A DNA stretch of 64,000 nt from Halobaculum sp. CBA1158 (GCF_021431925.1 NZ_CP090371.1:992001-1056000), one strand, 5' to 3'; positions 51,437-61,267 are shown, numbered from the stretch's first letter. The notes: generated by a model from the letters alone, not told the origin. Program-made: numbers and translations.

Positions 51437-52969
51437 ATGAGAGCGGCGCTCGTTATCCTCGACGGCTGGGGGCTCGCAGACCACGACCGGCGCGACGCCG
51501 TGCGGGCCGCCGACACCCCGAACTTCGACCGACTCAGGGACGCCGGCGCGTTCGGGACGCTCACCGCCTGGGGGCGCGACGTGGGGCTCCCGGACGACCA
51601 GATGGGCAACTCCGAGGTCGGCCACATGAACATCGGCGCGGGCCGAACCGTCTACCAGGAGTACACCCGGATCAACGACGCGATCGAGGCCGACGAGTTC
51701 GTCGAGGGCACCGCCATCGGCCGGGCGTTCGACCGCGCCGCCGCCAGCGACGGCCGCGTCCACCTCCTCGGCCTCGTCAGCGACGGCGGCGTCCACAGCG
51801 ATCAGGCGCACCTCCACGCGCTGATCGACGCCGCCGCCGACAGGGGGGTCGAGGCGGTCACCCACGCCTTCACCGACGGCCGCGACACAGCGCCGAAGTC
51901 CGGGCGGGACTTCCTCGCGAGGCTCGACGCCCACGCCGTCGACCGCGGCACCGGCGACGCCGCGACCGTTTCCGGGCGCTACTACGCGATGGACCGCGAC
52001 CGCAACTGGGAGCGGACGAAGCGGGCCTACGACGCGATCGTGAACCGCGAGGCCGACCACGCCGCTCCCTCGGCGGTCGCGGCTGTCGAGGACAGCTACG
52101 AGCGCGGCGATACCGACGAGTTCGTCGAGCCGACGACGATAGACGGCGAGCCGGGGATCGAGGACGGCGACGGCGTCGTGTTCTTCAACTTCCGCGCCGA
52201 CCGCGCCCGTCAGCTCACTCGGATGCTCGCCGACATCGACCCGGAGCCGTGGGAGGCCGAGGGGATCGAGACGAGCCCGCCCGACGCGGAGCTCGTGACG
52301 ATGACCGAGTACGACGAGGAGTTCGGGCTGCCGGTCGCGTTCCCGCCCACACAGCCAGAGGACACCCTCGGCGAGGTACTCTCCGGTGCGGGGCTCACGC
52401 AGCTCCGGATGGCCGAGTCCGAGAAGTACGCCCACGTCACCTACTTCCTCAACGGCGGTCGAGAGGTAGAGTTCGACGGGGAGGTTCGTCGGATCGTCGA
52501 GTCACCGGACGTGCCCACCTACGACGAGACGCCGGAGATGAGCGCCGTCGAGCTCACCGACACCGCGATCGACGTGATCGACGCCGAGGACCCCGACGTG
52601 CTCGTACTCAACTACGCGAACCCGGACATGGTCGGCCACACCGGCGACTTCGACGCGGCCGTCGCCGCCGTGGAGGCCGTCGACCGCGAACTCGGTCGCC
52701 TCGCCGAGGCGGTCCGCGCCGCCGGCGGCCACCTGCTGGTCACGGCAGACCACGGCAACGCCGACGACATGGGGACCCCCGAGGATCCCCACACGGCTCA
52801 CACGTTCGCGCCGGTGCCGTTCGTCTCGGTCACGGCCGAGAGCGACGCCGGCGGGATGCGGATCCGAGAGGGCGGGTCGCTGATCGACATCGCGCCGACG
52901 CTGCTGTCGCTCGTGGGCGTCGCTCGGCCGGAGTCGATGACGGGCGAGTCGCTGCTGGTCGAGCGGTAG
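51437..52969 (+). CDS. gpmI: 2,3-bisphosphoglycerate-independent phosphoglycerate mutase
   Basis: Interconverts 3- and 2-phosphoglycerate; 510 aa of the alkaline-phosphatase superfamily. The metal/nucleophile regions are ALVILDGWG (Asp9), GNSEVGHMNIGAGR (phosphorylated Ser59), FTDGRDTAPKSG, VFFNFRADRARQL, NYANPDMVGHTGD and LLVTADHGNADDM. All ligands are present. It is the bacterial-type enzyme common in haloarchaea. Confidence 0.96.
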   Translation: MRAALVILDGWGLADHDRRDAVRAADTPNFDRLRDAGAFGTLTAWGRDVGLPDDQMGNSEVGHMNIGAGRTVYQEYTRINDAIEADEFVEGTAIGRAFDRAAASDGRVHLLGLVSDGGVHSDQAHLHALIDAAADRGVEAVTHAFTDGRDTAPKSGRDFLARLDAHAVDRGTGDAATVSGRYYAMDRDRNWERTKRAYDAIVNREADHAAPSAVAAVEDSYERGDTDEFVEPTTIDGEPGIEDGDGVVFFNFRADRARQLTRMLADIDPEPWEAEGIETSPPDAELVTMTEYDEEFGLPVAFPPTQPEDTLGEVLSGAGLTQLRMAESEKYAHVTYFLNGGREVEFDGEVRRIVESPDVPTYDETPEMSAVELTDTAIDVIDAEDPDVLVLNYANPDMVGHTGDFDAAVAAVEAVDRELGRLAEAVRAAGGHLLVTADHGNADDMGTPEDPHTAHTFAPVPFVSVTAESDAGGMRIREGGSLIDIAPTLLSLVGVARPESMTGESLLVER

Positions 52970-52993
52970 GAAAGCCGAACCCGGACCGCTACC

Positions 52994-54541
52994 TCACGCC
53001 GAGAGCATCCGGTCGGCGGTCACGACGCGGACGCTCGTGGGCCGTTTCACGTACTCGCCCTCCGCCTCGGCGACGACCTGGGCGACGCCGCGCTGGGCGG
53101 CCACGTCGAGCAGGCGCTGGGAGAGCTGCCCGTCGAGCACGAGCGCGACCGCCGAGCCGTCGCTCTCGGAGACCGCCTCGAACGCGTCGGCCGCGGGGAC
53201 TTCCCTGACGACGCCGTACTCTGAGTCGAGGAGGCGCGCGCGGTTCGACCCGCCGGCGACGACCTCGCGGGCGTGTTCACGGAGCGTCGACGCCTCGCCG
53301 GTGTCACCGGAGCCGTCGGCGTCAGCGGGGTCGTCTGATTCGGCGGAGCCGACGGACTCGGTTGAATCGACGGGCTCGACGGAGTCGTCGGCGTCGTCGG
53401 ATTTGACGGCGTCGTCGGAGTCGACGGGCTCCGGCGTCCCGGGCGATTCCGGGGTCTCGGTCGTCGCCGGCGCGTCGGCCGCCGAGTCGCCGGCGTCGGC
53501 GTCGGGCGCGGGTTGGGTGCTCCCGTCGGTCGCTGCGACCGTCTCGACCGCGTCCGGGTCGCCCCGTTCCGGGGTCTGTTCGCTCCGCTCGGCCCCGGAG
53601 TCGTCCCGAGTCGCGCCGTCCGAGTCCGACCCGTCGCCGTTGCGGCGCGCGTCGGCCCCGTCGGCCCCGTCGGCCCCGTTGCGATCCGATCGTCCCGACG
53701 CGTCCGCCCCGTCGCCGTCGAATCCGCCGACTCCGTCGAGGTCGACGGACTCGAACGGCACCTTCTCGCGGAGGGCGGCCATCAGCTCGTGGCGCGACAG
53801 GTCCTCGACCGACCGGCCCTCGGGCGCGAACGCGACGTAGTCCACCTCGCCCACCTGCGCGAGCTCTCTGAGGATGAGTTCGCCGCCGCGGTCGCCGTCG
53901 AGGAACGCGGTGACGGTGCGCTCGCGGGTGAGATCCGCGATCTCGTCCGGGACGTTGGTCCCCTCGACGGCGACCCCGTTCTTGATCCCGTACTTGAGCA
54001 GCGAGAGCACGTCCGCGCGCCCCTCGACCACGATGACGGCGTCGGAGTCGTGGACGCGCGGCCCGGCGGGGTACTCTCGGTACTCGTCGATCCGCTCGAC
54101 GCGGTTGGCCTCGCGGACCTCCGTGAGGATCTCCGCGGAGTTCATCACCGAGTCGTCGAAGGAGTCGGCGAGCAGCTCCTTCGCGCGCTCGACGACCTCC
54201 CGGCGCTGGGCCGCCCGCATGTCCTCGATCTCCGTCACCTCGACGCGGGCCTCGCAGGGTCCCACGCGGTTGATCGACTCCAGGCTCGCCGCGAGGATGG
54301 AGGTCTCCACCTTGTCGAGGCCGGAGGCGATGGTGATCTCGCCGAAGCTCTGTCCGTTCTCGCTGTCGATTCGAACGTCGATGCGACCGATCTTGGAGGA
54401 CTGCTGGAGGTCCCTGAGATCCAGCTCGTCGCCGAGCAGGCCCTCCGTCTGTCCGAACACGGCACCGACCACGTCGCTGCGTTCGACGACGCCGTCGGCC
54501 GTGATCCGCGCGTGAATGAGGTATTTTGCTGTGTCGTCCAT
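52994..54541 (-). CDS. dnaG: Archaeal DnaG primase-like protein
   Basis: Toprim protein of 515 aa; in archaea DnaG joins the exosome for poly(A)-tail handling and may prime replication. The N-terminal domain is KYLIHARITADGVVERSDVVGAVFGQTEGLLGDELDLRDLQ. Toprim motifs are VVEGRADVL (Glu173) and AFLDGDRGG (Asp215, Asp217). Residues ~265-425 are a very long Ser/Asp/Glu linker with S-x-D repeats and a 9-bp GAD repeat (53651-53677), before a conserved C-terminal domain (LLDSEYGVVREVPA). The linker is much longer than in non-haloarchaeal DnaG. TATA at 54596-54605 and a Shine-Dalgarno ggagggg give a ~30-base leader. Confidence 0.94.
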   Translation of the reverse strand: MDDTAKYLIHARITADGVVERSDVVGAVFGQTEGLLGDELDLRDLQQSSKIGRIDVRIDSENGQSFGEITIASGLDKVETSILAASLESINRVGPCEARVEVTEIEDMRAAQRREVVERAKELLADSFDDSVMNSAEILTEVREANRVERIDEYREYPAGPRVHDSDAVIVVEGRADVLSLLKYGIKNGVAVEGTNVPDEIADLTRERTVTAFLDGDRGGELILRELAQVGEVDYVAFAPEGRSVEDLSRHELMAALREKVPFESVDLDGVGGFDGDGADASGRSDRNGADGADGADARRNGDGSDSDGATRDDSGAERSEQTPERGDPDAVETVAATDGSTQPAPDADAGDSAADAPATTETPESPGTPEPVDSDDAVKSDDADDSVEPVDSTESVGSAESDDPADADGSGDTGEASTLREHAREVVAGGSNRARLLDSEYGVVREVPAADAFEAVSESDGSAVALVLDGQLSQRLLDVAAQRGVAQVVAEAEGEYVKRPTSVRVVTADRMLSA

Positions 54542-54595
54542 GTGAATCCCCTCCCGGGGTGTGATGGTGATGTGAAGGTGGCGTGCGCCACCGGG

Positions 54596-54605
54596 CGATA
54601 TATAA
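54596..54605 (-). promoter_or_regulatory. TATA element of dnaG
   Basis: Minus-strand cttatatatc lies ~57 bases above the ATG at 54541; with transcription ~27 bases downstream the leader is ~30 bases and carries ggagggg. Confidence 0.65.
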
Positions 54606-54808
54606 GGTCTACGGGGTGGATATAGCTGTCGTCAGACGGCCGTCGCGACTCGCCCGGCGAGCGGTGGATCGATCGACCTCATTCCGAAAGCATCGATCGA
54701 ACGATCACTCCATCGTCGGATCGGAAGCTCGAAAGAGCCATACTTCTCCGGTCCATTACGCCGATACCCATCGATTCGACCGCACGAATCCGCGGTCGGA
54801 ATCTCATC

Positions 54809-55630
54809 ATGAACGAGGACCACCCACAGGCGCTGTTCGACCAGGCGACGATGGCGCGGCGGGCGCGCGACGACGACACGCCGGACTGGCTGACCCGCCA
54901 CTTCGAGACGTTCACCGGGGCGCTCACCGGCGATCGAGACGGCACGCCGTTCCCGTGTCACTTCGGGACGAACGCCGTCGACCGCGGCGACCTGCTGTAC
55001 ACCGCGGTCCCGTCGTTCACGGACCCCGAGGCGCTGTTCGCCTTCCGGGACACCCTGCTCGAGTACCTCGAGACCTACCGGGACCACGCGGAACTCGCGC
55101 CGCTCGTGACGTTCTTCGCGCCCCCCGAGGAGGGCGTCGACGCCCTCGCTGAGGCCGACTGGCACGAGGCGCTGTGGCACGTCCTCCAGTTCCTCCACGT
55201 CAACGACACCGAACCGTGGCCCGCGGACGTGCCGACCGACCCCGACGACCCCTACTGGGAGTTCTGCTTCGGCGGGGAGGCGATGTTCCCCACCTGCCGC
55301 GCGCCGTTCTACGACGACCGGAAGAGCCGCTACTGCCCGGTGAGCCTCGAGATCACGTTCCAGCCCCGGACGGTCTTCGAGGGCCTCACCCACGACACCG
55401 AGGCCGGCGCGCACGCCCGTGAGGTCATCCAGGACCGTCTCGGGGAGTACGACGGCGTCTGTCCGCACGCCGACCTGGGCGACTACGGCGTCGAGAGCGA
55501 CCGCGAGTGGCGGCAGTACCTCTTCTCGGCCGACGAGTCGCAGTTCCCCGACGAGTGCCCGCTGACCGTGACGCCGGAGGTGACCGCCCTCGACGCCGGC
55601 ACGCCCGGTCCGGGCGTCGGAGCCGACTGA
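54809..55630 (+). CDS. YqcI/YcgG family protein
   Basis: Protein of 273 aa of the YqcI/YcgG family, function unknown. The conserved blocks are [57 protein letters not shown] and [20 protein letters not shown]. Cys and His residues (CHFG, CFGG, C-P) could bind metal. Its stop shares one base with the next gene's ATG, so the two are a translationally coupled pair. Confidence 0.88.
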   Translation: MNEDHPQALFDQATMARRARDDDTPDWLTRHFETFTGALTGDRDGTPFPCHFGTNAVDRGDLLYTAVPSFTDPEALFAFRDTLLEYLETYRDHAELAPLVTFFAPPEEGVDALAEADWHEALWHVLQFLHVNDTEPWPADVPTDPDDPYWEFCFGGEAMFPTCRAPFYDDRKSRYCPVSLEITFQPRTVFEGLTHDTEAGAHAREVIQDRLGEYDGVCPHADLGDYGVESDREWRQYLFSADESQFPDECPLTVTPEVTALDAGTPGPGVGAD

Positions 55631-56190
55631 TGGCCGATCTCCCCGCGCTCCTGTTGATCGACTTCCAGACCGGGTTCGACGACCCCGCCTACGGCGAGCG
55701 CAACAACCCCGGCGCGGAGGCGAACGCGGCGCGACTCCTCTCGGCGTGGCGCGAGCGCGACGGCCCCCGCTTCCACGTCCGTCACGACTCGACGGAGCCC
55801 GACTCGCCGCTCCGCGGCGACGCGCCGGGGTTCGGGTTCAAAGAGGCGTTCGTCCCCGACGCCGGCGAACCCGAGGTCGTCAAGCAGGTCAACTCGGCGT
55901 TCGTCGACACCGATCTCGAGGCACGACTGCACGAGGGCGGTCACGACCGGCTGGTCGTCGCCGGACTCACCACCGACCACTGCGTGTCGACGACGACTCG
56001 GATGGCCGAGAACCTCGGGTTCGCGCCGACGGTCGTCACCGACGCGACCGCGACGCACGCCCGGACGGGGCCCGACGGCGAGTCGTTCGATCCGGAGACG
56101 GTCCACCGGACGGCGCTCGCACACCTCCGCGGGGAGTTCGCGTCGCTGGCGACGACCGACGAGGTGCTGGCGTCGCTGTCGGCCGAGTGA
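55630..56190 (+). CDS. Isochorismatase-like cysteine hydrolase
   Basis: Protein of 186 aa with the Asp11-Lys85-Cys118 triad ([40 protein letters not shown]). Such enzymes hydrolyse small amides or ring compounds such as nicotinamide or biuret; the actual substrate is unknown. ATG overlaps the preceding stop by one base (TGATG). Confidence 0.9.
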   Translation: MADLPALLLIDFQTGFDDPAYGERNNPGAEANAARLLSAWRERDGPRFHVRHDSTEPDSPLRGDAPGFGFKEAFVPDAGEPEVVKQVNSAFVDTDLEARLHEGGHDRLVVAGLTTDHCVSTTTRMAENLGFAPTVVTDATATHARTGPDGESFDPETVHRTALAHLRGEFASLATTDEVLASLSAE

Positions 56191-56235
56191 CCGTCGGAGA
56201 GCGGTTCGAGACTGGCCCGGTCGACGAGTCGCCGT

Positions 56236-56847
56236 TCAGCCGTCGTAGCTGATGAACTCCGCGGCGTCGTCGGCGAACGCGACGGCGTCCGGGCCGAACG
56301 AGTCGGCGTAGCGCACCACCAGCGCGATGAGCACCTCGGGCCGGGTGACGCGGTAGCCGCCGTCGGTGTCGAGTAGCCCGGCCTCGGCGAGGTCGCCCGC
56401 GTGCGTCGAGACGGTCGGCCGCGACACGCCGAGCGCGCGGGCCAGGTCCGCACCCGAGGCCCCCGGGTCGCGAAGCAGACCGAGCAGCATCCCTCGCGGG
56501 GTGTCGCGTCGGAGGTAGCCGAGCGCGCGCCGCTGGAAGGCCGAGAAGCGCCCCGCCGGGAAGTAGCGCCGGTAGTCGCCGTCCTTCCGGGAGGTCACCT
56601 CCTCGGCGGACTCCAGGTGCCGCAGGTGGTGTTGGGTCTCGCCGGTCGCCAGCGAGAGGTCGTCCCGGAGCTTCGAGAAGTGGGCTCCGGGCGTCGTCGC
56701 GAGGTAGCCCCGGATGGCGTCGCGGGCGGCCGAGTCGTCGCCGTCGGCGGCCGCGGCCGTGCCGCTGGTCGCCAGCGACGTAGCCGTGCCCAGCGCCGCG
56801 AAGCGACGGAGCGTGGCGCGCTTGTCCGGATCGACCTCGCGTGTCAC
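56236..56847 (-). CDS. Two-winged-helix transcriptional regulator
   Basis: Regulator of 203 aa with two consecutive wHTH units: ~45-105 (GAHFSKLRDDLSLATGETQHHLRHLE, KDGDYRRYFP) and ~120-175 (GASGADLARALGVSRPTVSTHAGDLAEAGLLD). An ancestral membrane-like or signal-like stretch lies at ~15-30. GTG 56847 is chosen because cttttgcg (minus strand, ~56873-56880) is a TATA element 28 bases above; the ATG at 56874 would lie in that box. Convergent with the hydrolase. Confidence 0.82.
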   Translation of the reverse strand: MTREVDPDKRATLRRFAALGTATSLATSGTAAAADGDDSAARDAIRGYLATTPGAHFSKLRDDLSLATGETQHHLRHLESAEEVTSRKDGDYRRYFPAGRFSAFQRRALGYLRRDTPRGMLLGLLRDPGASGADLARALGVSRPTVSTHAGDLAEAGLLDTDGGYRVTRPEVLIALVVRYADSFGPDAVAFADDAAEFISYDG

Positions 56848-57012
56848 GACCGCTGATAGCCAGGTAGCACGCAAAAGCGTTCCGTTATGTCAACCGGTGA
56901 CAAGGTGGAATCCGACAGACAGCGAGCCTGCAACAACGCGGACGCCGATCGGTCACCGAGCGCCGGTCGATCGACGACCGACCGTCGTCGCCGGCCGTCG
57001 TCGACGGGTCAG

Positions 57013-58200
57013 CTACTCCGTCTCGGTTTCGGGTTCGGCGGCCGCACCGTCGTCGGTCTCGGCGTCGGCGACGGCTTCGTCGGCCGACGCGATCGTGTCC
57101 TCGGAGTCGGCGTCGGCGACGACCTCGTCGGCTGACTTGATCGAGCCGCCGATGTCGCCCTCCTTCACGGCGGCGGCCTCCTGTTCGAGCGCCTCGGTGT
57201 CCATCTGGGCGGCCTCGTCGATCTCGCCGAGGATGTCCTCGATGTCGTCGAGCCCGAGCATCTCGCGGGTCTCGCTGTCGAAGTCGAGCGAATCGAGCCC
57301 CTCGGAGTCCTGCACGTCCGAGCCGGTCAGCTGCTTGCCGTAGCGGCCGACGAGGCTCGTGAGCTCCTGCGGGAGGATGAACGTGGAGGAGTCGCCCTGG
57401 CCGATGCGCTCGAGCGTCTCCATTCCCTTGTCGATGATGGCGCGCTCGCCCATCGACTCGGCGGACTTCGCGCGGAGGACGGTGGAGATGGCGTCACCCT
57501 GCGCCTCCAGGATCTGGCTCTGCTTTTCACCCTGCGCGCGGATGATGTTCGACTGCTTCTCACCCTCGGCGGACTCGACGGCGGAGCGCCGCTCACCCTG
57601 CGCCTCGAGGATCATGGCGCGGCGACGGCGCTCGGCGGAGGTCTGCTGCTCCATCGCCTGCTGGACGTCCTTCGAGGGATTGACCTCGCGCACCTCGACG
57701 GACTCGACGCGGATCCCCCACTCGTCGGTGGGCTCGTCGAGTTCCTTCCGGATGCGGGCGTTGATCTCCTGGCGCTTGTTCAGCGTGTCGTCCAGTTCCA
57801 TGTCGCCCAGCACGGCGCGAAGCGTCGTCTGCGCGAGGTTGGAGACGGCGGTCTTGTAGTCCTCGACCTCCAGGAACGCCTTCTTGGCGTCCATCACCTT
57901 GATGTAGACGACGGCGTCGGCGGTCACCGGGGAGTTGTCGCGGGTGATCGCCTCCTGACGGGGCACGTCGAGGGTCTGCGTCCGCATGTCGAAGGTGTAC
58001 GTCCGCGAGACGAACGGCGGGACGACGTTGATACCCGGTTCGAGCAGCTTTCGGTACTCGCCGAACACAGTGAGCGCCTTCTTCTCGTAGGCGTCGACGA
58101 TGACGATCGCCTGATAGACGGCGACGATCGCGACGAGCAGAAACAGCAGCCCGATCGTCGCGGCACCGACGCCGGCGAACTGGAGTGGTACGAGGACCAT
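57013..58200 (-). CDS. SPFH-domain (stomatin/prohibitin) membrane protein
   Basis: Protein of 395 aa. One N-terminal helix (VGAATIGLLFLLVAIVAVYQAIVIV), the SPFH domain (~30-200: GEYRKLLEPGINVVPPFVSRTYTFDMRTQTLDVPRQE, ALGDMELDDTLNKRQEINARI), a coiled coil with EAQGE-type repeats, and an acidic tail with A-D-E/V-A-D repeats. Stomatin-type scaffold that pairs with an NfeD protein, which lies upstream. The ATG at 58200 is preferred over 58227 because the TATA aacccttat (58226-58234) overlaps the latter. Confidence 0.93.
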   Translation of the reverse strand: MVLVPLQFAGVGAATIGLLFLLVAIVAVYQAIVIVDAYEKKALTVFGEYRKLLEPGINVVPPFVSRTYTFDMRTQTLDVPRQEAITRDNSPVTADAVVYIKVMDAKKAFLEVEDYKTAVSNLAQTTLRAVLGDMELDDTLNKRQEINARIRKELDEPTDEWGIRVESVEVREVNPSKDVQQAMEQQTSAERRRRAMILEAQGERRSAVESAEGEKQSNIIRAQGEKQSQILEAQGDAISTVLRAKSAESMGERAIIDKGMETLERIGQGDSSTFILPQELTSLVGRYGKQLTGSDVQDSEGLDSLDFDSETREMLGLDDIEDILGEIDEAAQMDTEALEQEAAAVKEGDIGGSIKSADEVVADADSEDTIASADEAVADAETDDGAAAEPETETE

Positions 58201-58386
58201 GCCCGCAATCTTCGACCGACGGGGCATAAGGGTTCGGCCGCTTTCGCCTGCGACTGCCGGACGGTGGCGGGGTCGGTGGCGCGGTCGCCGACGCTGAATC
58301 GAGGTGTCAGGGGATCCTGGCGGGCGGTAGGAAGTGGGCGAGTCGGACGGATCTGACTGGCGGTAGGGATCCGTCGCCCGCCGCCG

Positions 58387-59013
58387 TCACTCTCGCTCGA
58401 ACTCGCGTTCGCCGGCGGCGTTCTCGTCGTCTCCGCCGGTCGCGACCTCGTCGGCTCCGGACTCGGACCGCTCGGCCTCGGATCGACGGTCGCGAGCGAG
58501 TTCCCGGTCGATGTCGTCGACCCCGCCCGACAGCGACTCGACGGTGACGACGTTGCCGCCGCCCGGATCGACGACCATCACCTCCGTGCCCACGGGGATC
58601 TCGCCGTCGACCGACCGGGCGGAGTAATGCGGGCTGAAGCCGCCCTGGTCGAGCTTCACCTCGCCCCCGGTCGGCGTGACCGTCTCGGTGACGCGGCCCG
58701 TCTCCCCTCGAAGCGACTGGGAGTCGGAGGTCTGTGCTTGCCCCTTTCCGCCGTAGAAGTCGAACTCGTGGTAGGCGTAGTACGCCAACGCGCCGAACAC
58801 GAGGACGAGCAGGCCGAGGACGAACGGGCCGAGCACGACACCGAGGACCGGTCCCAACGCGAGGCCGACGAGCCCCGCCGCCAGCAGCGCGACGCCGATG
58901 ACGACGAAGTGCGCGCCGGGGGCCAGCGCCTCCGCGATCGACAGCGCCAGCCCCGCCGCTATCAACAGGAGCGGAAGCGTCTCGGGGGCGACGAGCCCCG
59001 ACTGAAGCAGCAT
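58387..59013 (-). CDS. NfeD-family membrane protein
   Basis: Protein of 208 aa. Three N-terminal helices (LPLLLIAAGLALSIAEALAPG, FVVIGVALLAAGLVGLALGPVLG, FVLGLLVLVFGALAYYAY) and a C-terminal OB-fold (GETGRVTETVTPTGGEVKLDQ, GTEVMVVDPGGGNVVTVES). Forms the usual pair with the SPFH protein, thought to act in membrane quality control. Acidic C-terminal tail as usual for haloarchaea. Confidence 0.93.
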   Translation of the reverse strand: MLLQSGLVAPETLPLLLIAAGLALSIAEALAPGAHFVVIGVALLAAGLVGLALGPVLGVVLGPFVLGLLVLVFGALAYYAYHEFDFYGGKGQAQTSDSQSLRGETGRVTETVTPTGGEVKLDQGGFSPHYSARSVDGEIPVGTEVMVVDPGGGNVVTVESLSGGVDDIDRELARDRRSEAERSESGADEVATGGDDENAAGEREFERE

Positions 59014-59037
59014 GGGCGATCCTCGGGGGCGCGGGGG

Positions 59038-59286
59038 TTAAAGGGTCACCGAGAGGACGAACAGGAGCGTCCCGAGCACGCCGGCGACGACGAACAGCGC
59101 GTTCTCGGCGTCGACGGACTCCGGCTCGATGGGGGGCCGTTCGGGCCCGTCCGGCTCGGCATCGGGACCGACCTCGTCGAGCGCGAACCGCCACTCGTCG
59201 CCGGCGTCGTCGGCGTCGTCCCCGACGGTCGCGGCGTCCGTGGCGTCGTCGCCGGCGTTCGGGTCGCGTCCGGCGTCGGTTGGCAT
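59038..59286 (-). CDS. Small C-tail-anchored acidic protein (DUF7312-like)
   Basis: Protein of 82 aa. The first ~55 residues are very acidic (DDATDAATVGDDADDAGDEW), then a proline hinge and a single C-terminal helix (ENALFVVAGVLGTLLFVLSV). The E-W-R-F...D-E-V-G-P-D pattern resembles DUF7312 proteins seen near pyk in haloarchaea. No function. Confidence 0.78.
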   Translation of the reverse strand: MPTDAGRDPNAGDDATDAATVGDDADDAGDEWRFALDEVGPDAEPDGPERPPIEPESVDAENALFVVAGVLGTLLFVLSVTL

Positions 59287-59371
59287 GGTACCGGGTTGCC
59301 GACGCGCGGGTAAAGAGGTGTCGTCGGAGGCTCCCGGTCGACCTCGTCGGACCGGAGACGCCGACTCGCCG

Positions 59372-61135
59372 TTACTGCCGGCGTCCGTGGCCGATCACGT
59401 CGCCCTCGTAGACGACGCCGCGCTCGCCGTCGACGGTGACGACGGTGTCGTCCGCGACAGCGGAGGAGAGGGTCGCTCCGGAGATCATCGGAACCCCGAC
59501 CTCGCGAGCGACGAGGGCGGGATAGCCAGTCATCCCCGATCGCGCGTCGACGACCCCCGCCAGCCGGTCGGTGTCGCCGACGAACTCGGCGTCGAACCCC
59601 GGCGGGAGGTACGCGATCCCGCCGTCGGGGAACGCCGAGAGGTCGCCGTCGGGGACCCGCGCGAGGGGGCCGACCGCGCGGCCGCCGACGACGTGGCGGC
59701 CGGTCGCGACCGTCTCGGCGGCGACGTGGAGCTTCAGGGTATTCGTCGTGTTCGTCCCCTCCAGTTCGGTCATCATGCCGGAGAGCACGACCAGCGTGTC
59801 GCCGGACTCGGCCGCGCCGGCCTCCAGCGCCGCTGTGACCGCCGAGTCCATCACCTCCTCGATGCTCGCGGAGTAGTCGGCGTACATCGGCCGCACGCCC
59901 CACGAGAGCGCGAGCTGTCGACGCACCCGGTTGCTGGGGGTCGTCGAGACGATCGGAACTCCGGGACGGAACTTCGCGGTCTTGCGGGCGGTGTACCCCG
60001 ACTCGGAGGCGGCGACGATCGCCGCGGCGTCGGTGTCGCGGGCGAGAAACCGGGCCGAGCGCGCCAGCGGCTCCGTCCGCGATCCCGTCTCCGCCAGCGG
60101 GACGCGCTCCTCGCGTGTCTCGGCGTACTCGGCGCTGGTCTCCACCTGCTGGACGATCCGGTCCATCGTCTCGACGACCCGGACCGGGTGGTCGCCGATC
60201 GCGGTCTCCCCGGAGAGCATCACGGCGTCCGTCCCGTCGAGGACCGCGTTCGCGACGTCGGATGCCTCCGCGCGCGTCGGGCGGCGCGAGCGGACCATCG
60301 AGTCGAGCATCTCCGTGGCGGTGATGACGGGGGTCCCCGTCTCGACGCACTTGCGGATGATGCGCTTCTGGATCATCGGCACGTCCTCGAGGGGACACTC
60401 GACGCCGAGGTCGCCTCGGGCGACCATCACGCCGTAGGCGGCGTCGACGATCCCCGCGAGGTTCTCGACGGCGTCGGCGCGCTCGATCTTCGCGACGACC
60501 GGCACGTCGCCGGCACCGCGCTCCTCCAGCGCGTCTGCGACGGCGTACACGTCGCCGGCGTCTCCGATGAACGAGGCGGCGACGAAGTCGACGTCGTGGT
60601 CGGCCGCCAGGTCCAACTCGCGCTCGTCGCGCTCTGTGATCGTCGGCAGACCGAGGTCGACGCCCGGGACGTTCACGCCCTTGCGCGAGCCGAGTTCGCC
60701 CCCGGAGTCGACGCGGGCGACGACGCCCTCGTCGCCGACGCGGATCACCGTCGTCTCGATGCGGCCGTCGTCCAGGAGCACGCGGTCGCCGGGCGCAGCC
60801 GCGGAGAGCCCGTTGTTCACGCCGATCTCCGCGGGCGTGGCGTCGTCGCCCTCGACGAACCGCACCTCGGAGTCGGTCGCGACGTCGATCGGTGCGTCGA
60901 GTTCGGCGGTTCGGACCTCCGGTCCCTGGAGGTCGAGCATCGCCGCCAGCGGCTCCGCGGTCGCGTTGTCGACCGCCCTGATGCGGTCGATCACCTCCCC
61001 CCGGTGTGCTGTGTCGCCGTGGCTCGCGTTGAGCCTGGCGACCGACATACCGGCGTCCGCGAGCGCCCGGATCGTCCCCCGGTCGTCGGAGGCCGGCCCG
61101 AGCGTGCAGACGATCTTGGCTCGTCGTATGGTCAT
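59372..61135 (-). CDS. pyk: Pyruvate kinase with C-terminal PEP-utiliser-like domain
   Basis: Makes pyruvate and ATP from PEP; 587 aa. The barrel has the N-terminal RRAKIVCTLGPAS, ARLNASHG, the catalytic-lysine strand VVAKIER (~ residue 225), VMVARGDLGVECP and TATEMLDSM. The C-terminal domain begins near KTAKFRPGVPIV. The last ~100 residues are a PEP-utiliser mobile-like domain (DARSGMTGYPALVAREVGVPMISG), in which the usual T-x-H histidine is Tyr, so it cannot be phosphorylated on His. TATA at 61158-61168 fits the ATG at 61135. Confidence 0.95.
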   Translation of the reverse strand: MTIRRAKIVCTLGPASDDRGTIRALADAGMSVARLNASHGDTAHRGEVIDRIRAVDNATAEPLAAMLDLQGPEVRTAELDAPIDVATDSEVRFVEGDDATPAEIGVNNGLSAAAPGDRVLLDDGRIETTVIRVGDEGVVARVDSGGELGSRKGVNVPGVDLGLPTITERDERELDLAADHDVDFVAASFIGDAGDVYAVADALEERGAGDVPVVAKIERADAVENLAGIVDAAYGVMVARGDLGVECPLEDVPMIQKRIIRKCVETGTPVITATEMLDSMVRSRRPTRAEASDVANAVLDGTDAVMLSGETAIGDHPVRVVETMDRIVQQVETSAEYAETREERVPLAETGSRTEPLARSARFLARDTDAAAIVAASESGYTARKTAKFRPGVPIVSTTPSNRVRRQLALSWGVRPMYADYSASIEEVMDSAVTAALEAGAAESGDTLVVLSGMMTELEGTNTTNTLKLHVAAETVATGRHVVGGRAVGPLARVPDGDLSAFPDGGIAYLPPGFDAEFVGDTDRLAGVVDARSGMTGYPALVAREVGVPMISGATLSSAVADDTVVTVDGERGVVYEGDVIGHGRRQ

Positions 61136-61157
61136 ACCCCGAGTTCTGCGTCGCCGC

Positions 61158-61168
61158 GTATAAAATAT
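61158..61168 (-). promoter_or_regulatory. TATA element of pyk
   Basis: Minus-strand atattttatac, centred 28 bases above the ATG at 61135: a strong leaderless promoter. Confidence 0.7.
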
Positions 61169-61267
61169 CGTGAACGGAACTCGGACGCGAGTGAACTGTT
61201 GACCCACCGGACAGCCGTCGTCCCACCCCAGAGGTCGTCGGTCTCTCGTCGGGCGACGGTCGTCGCG

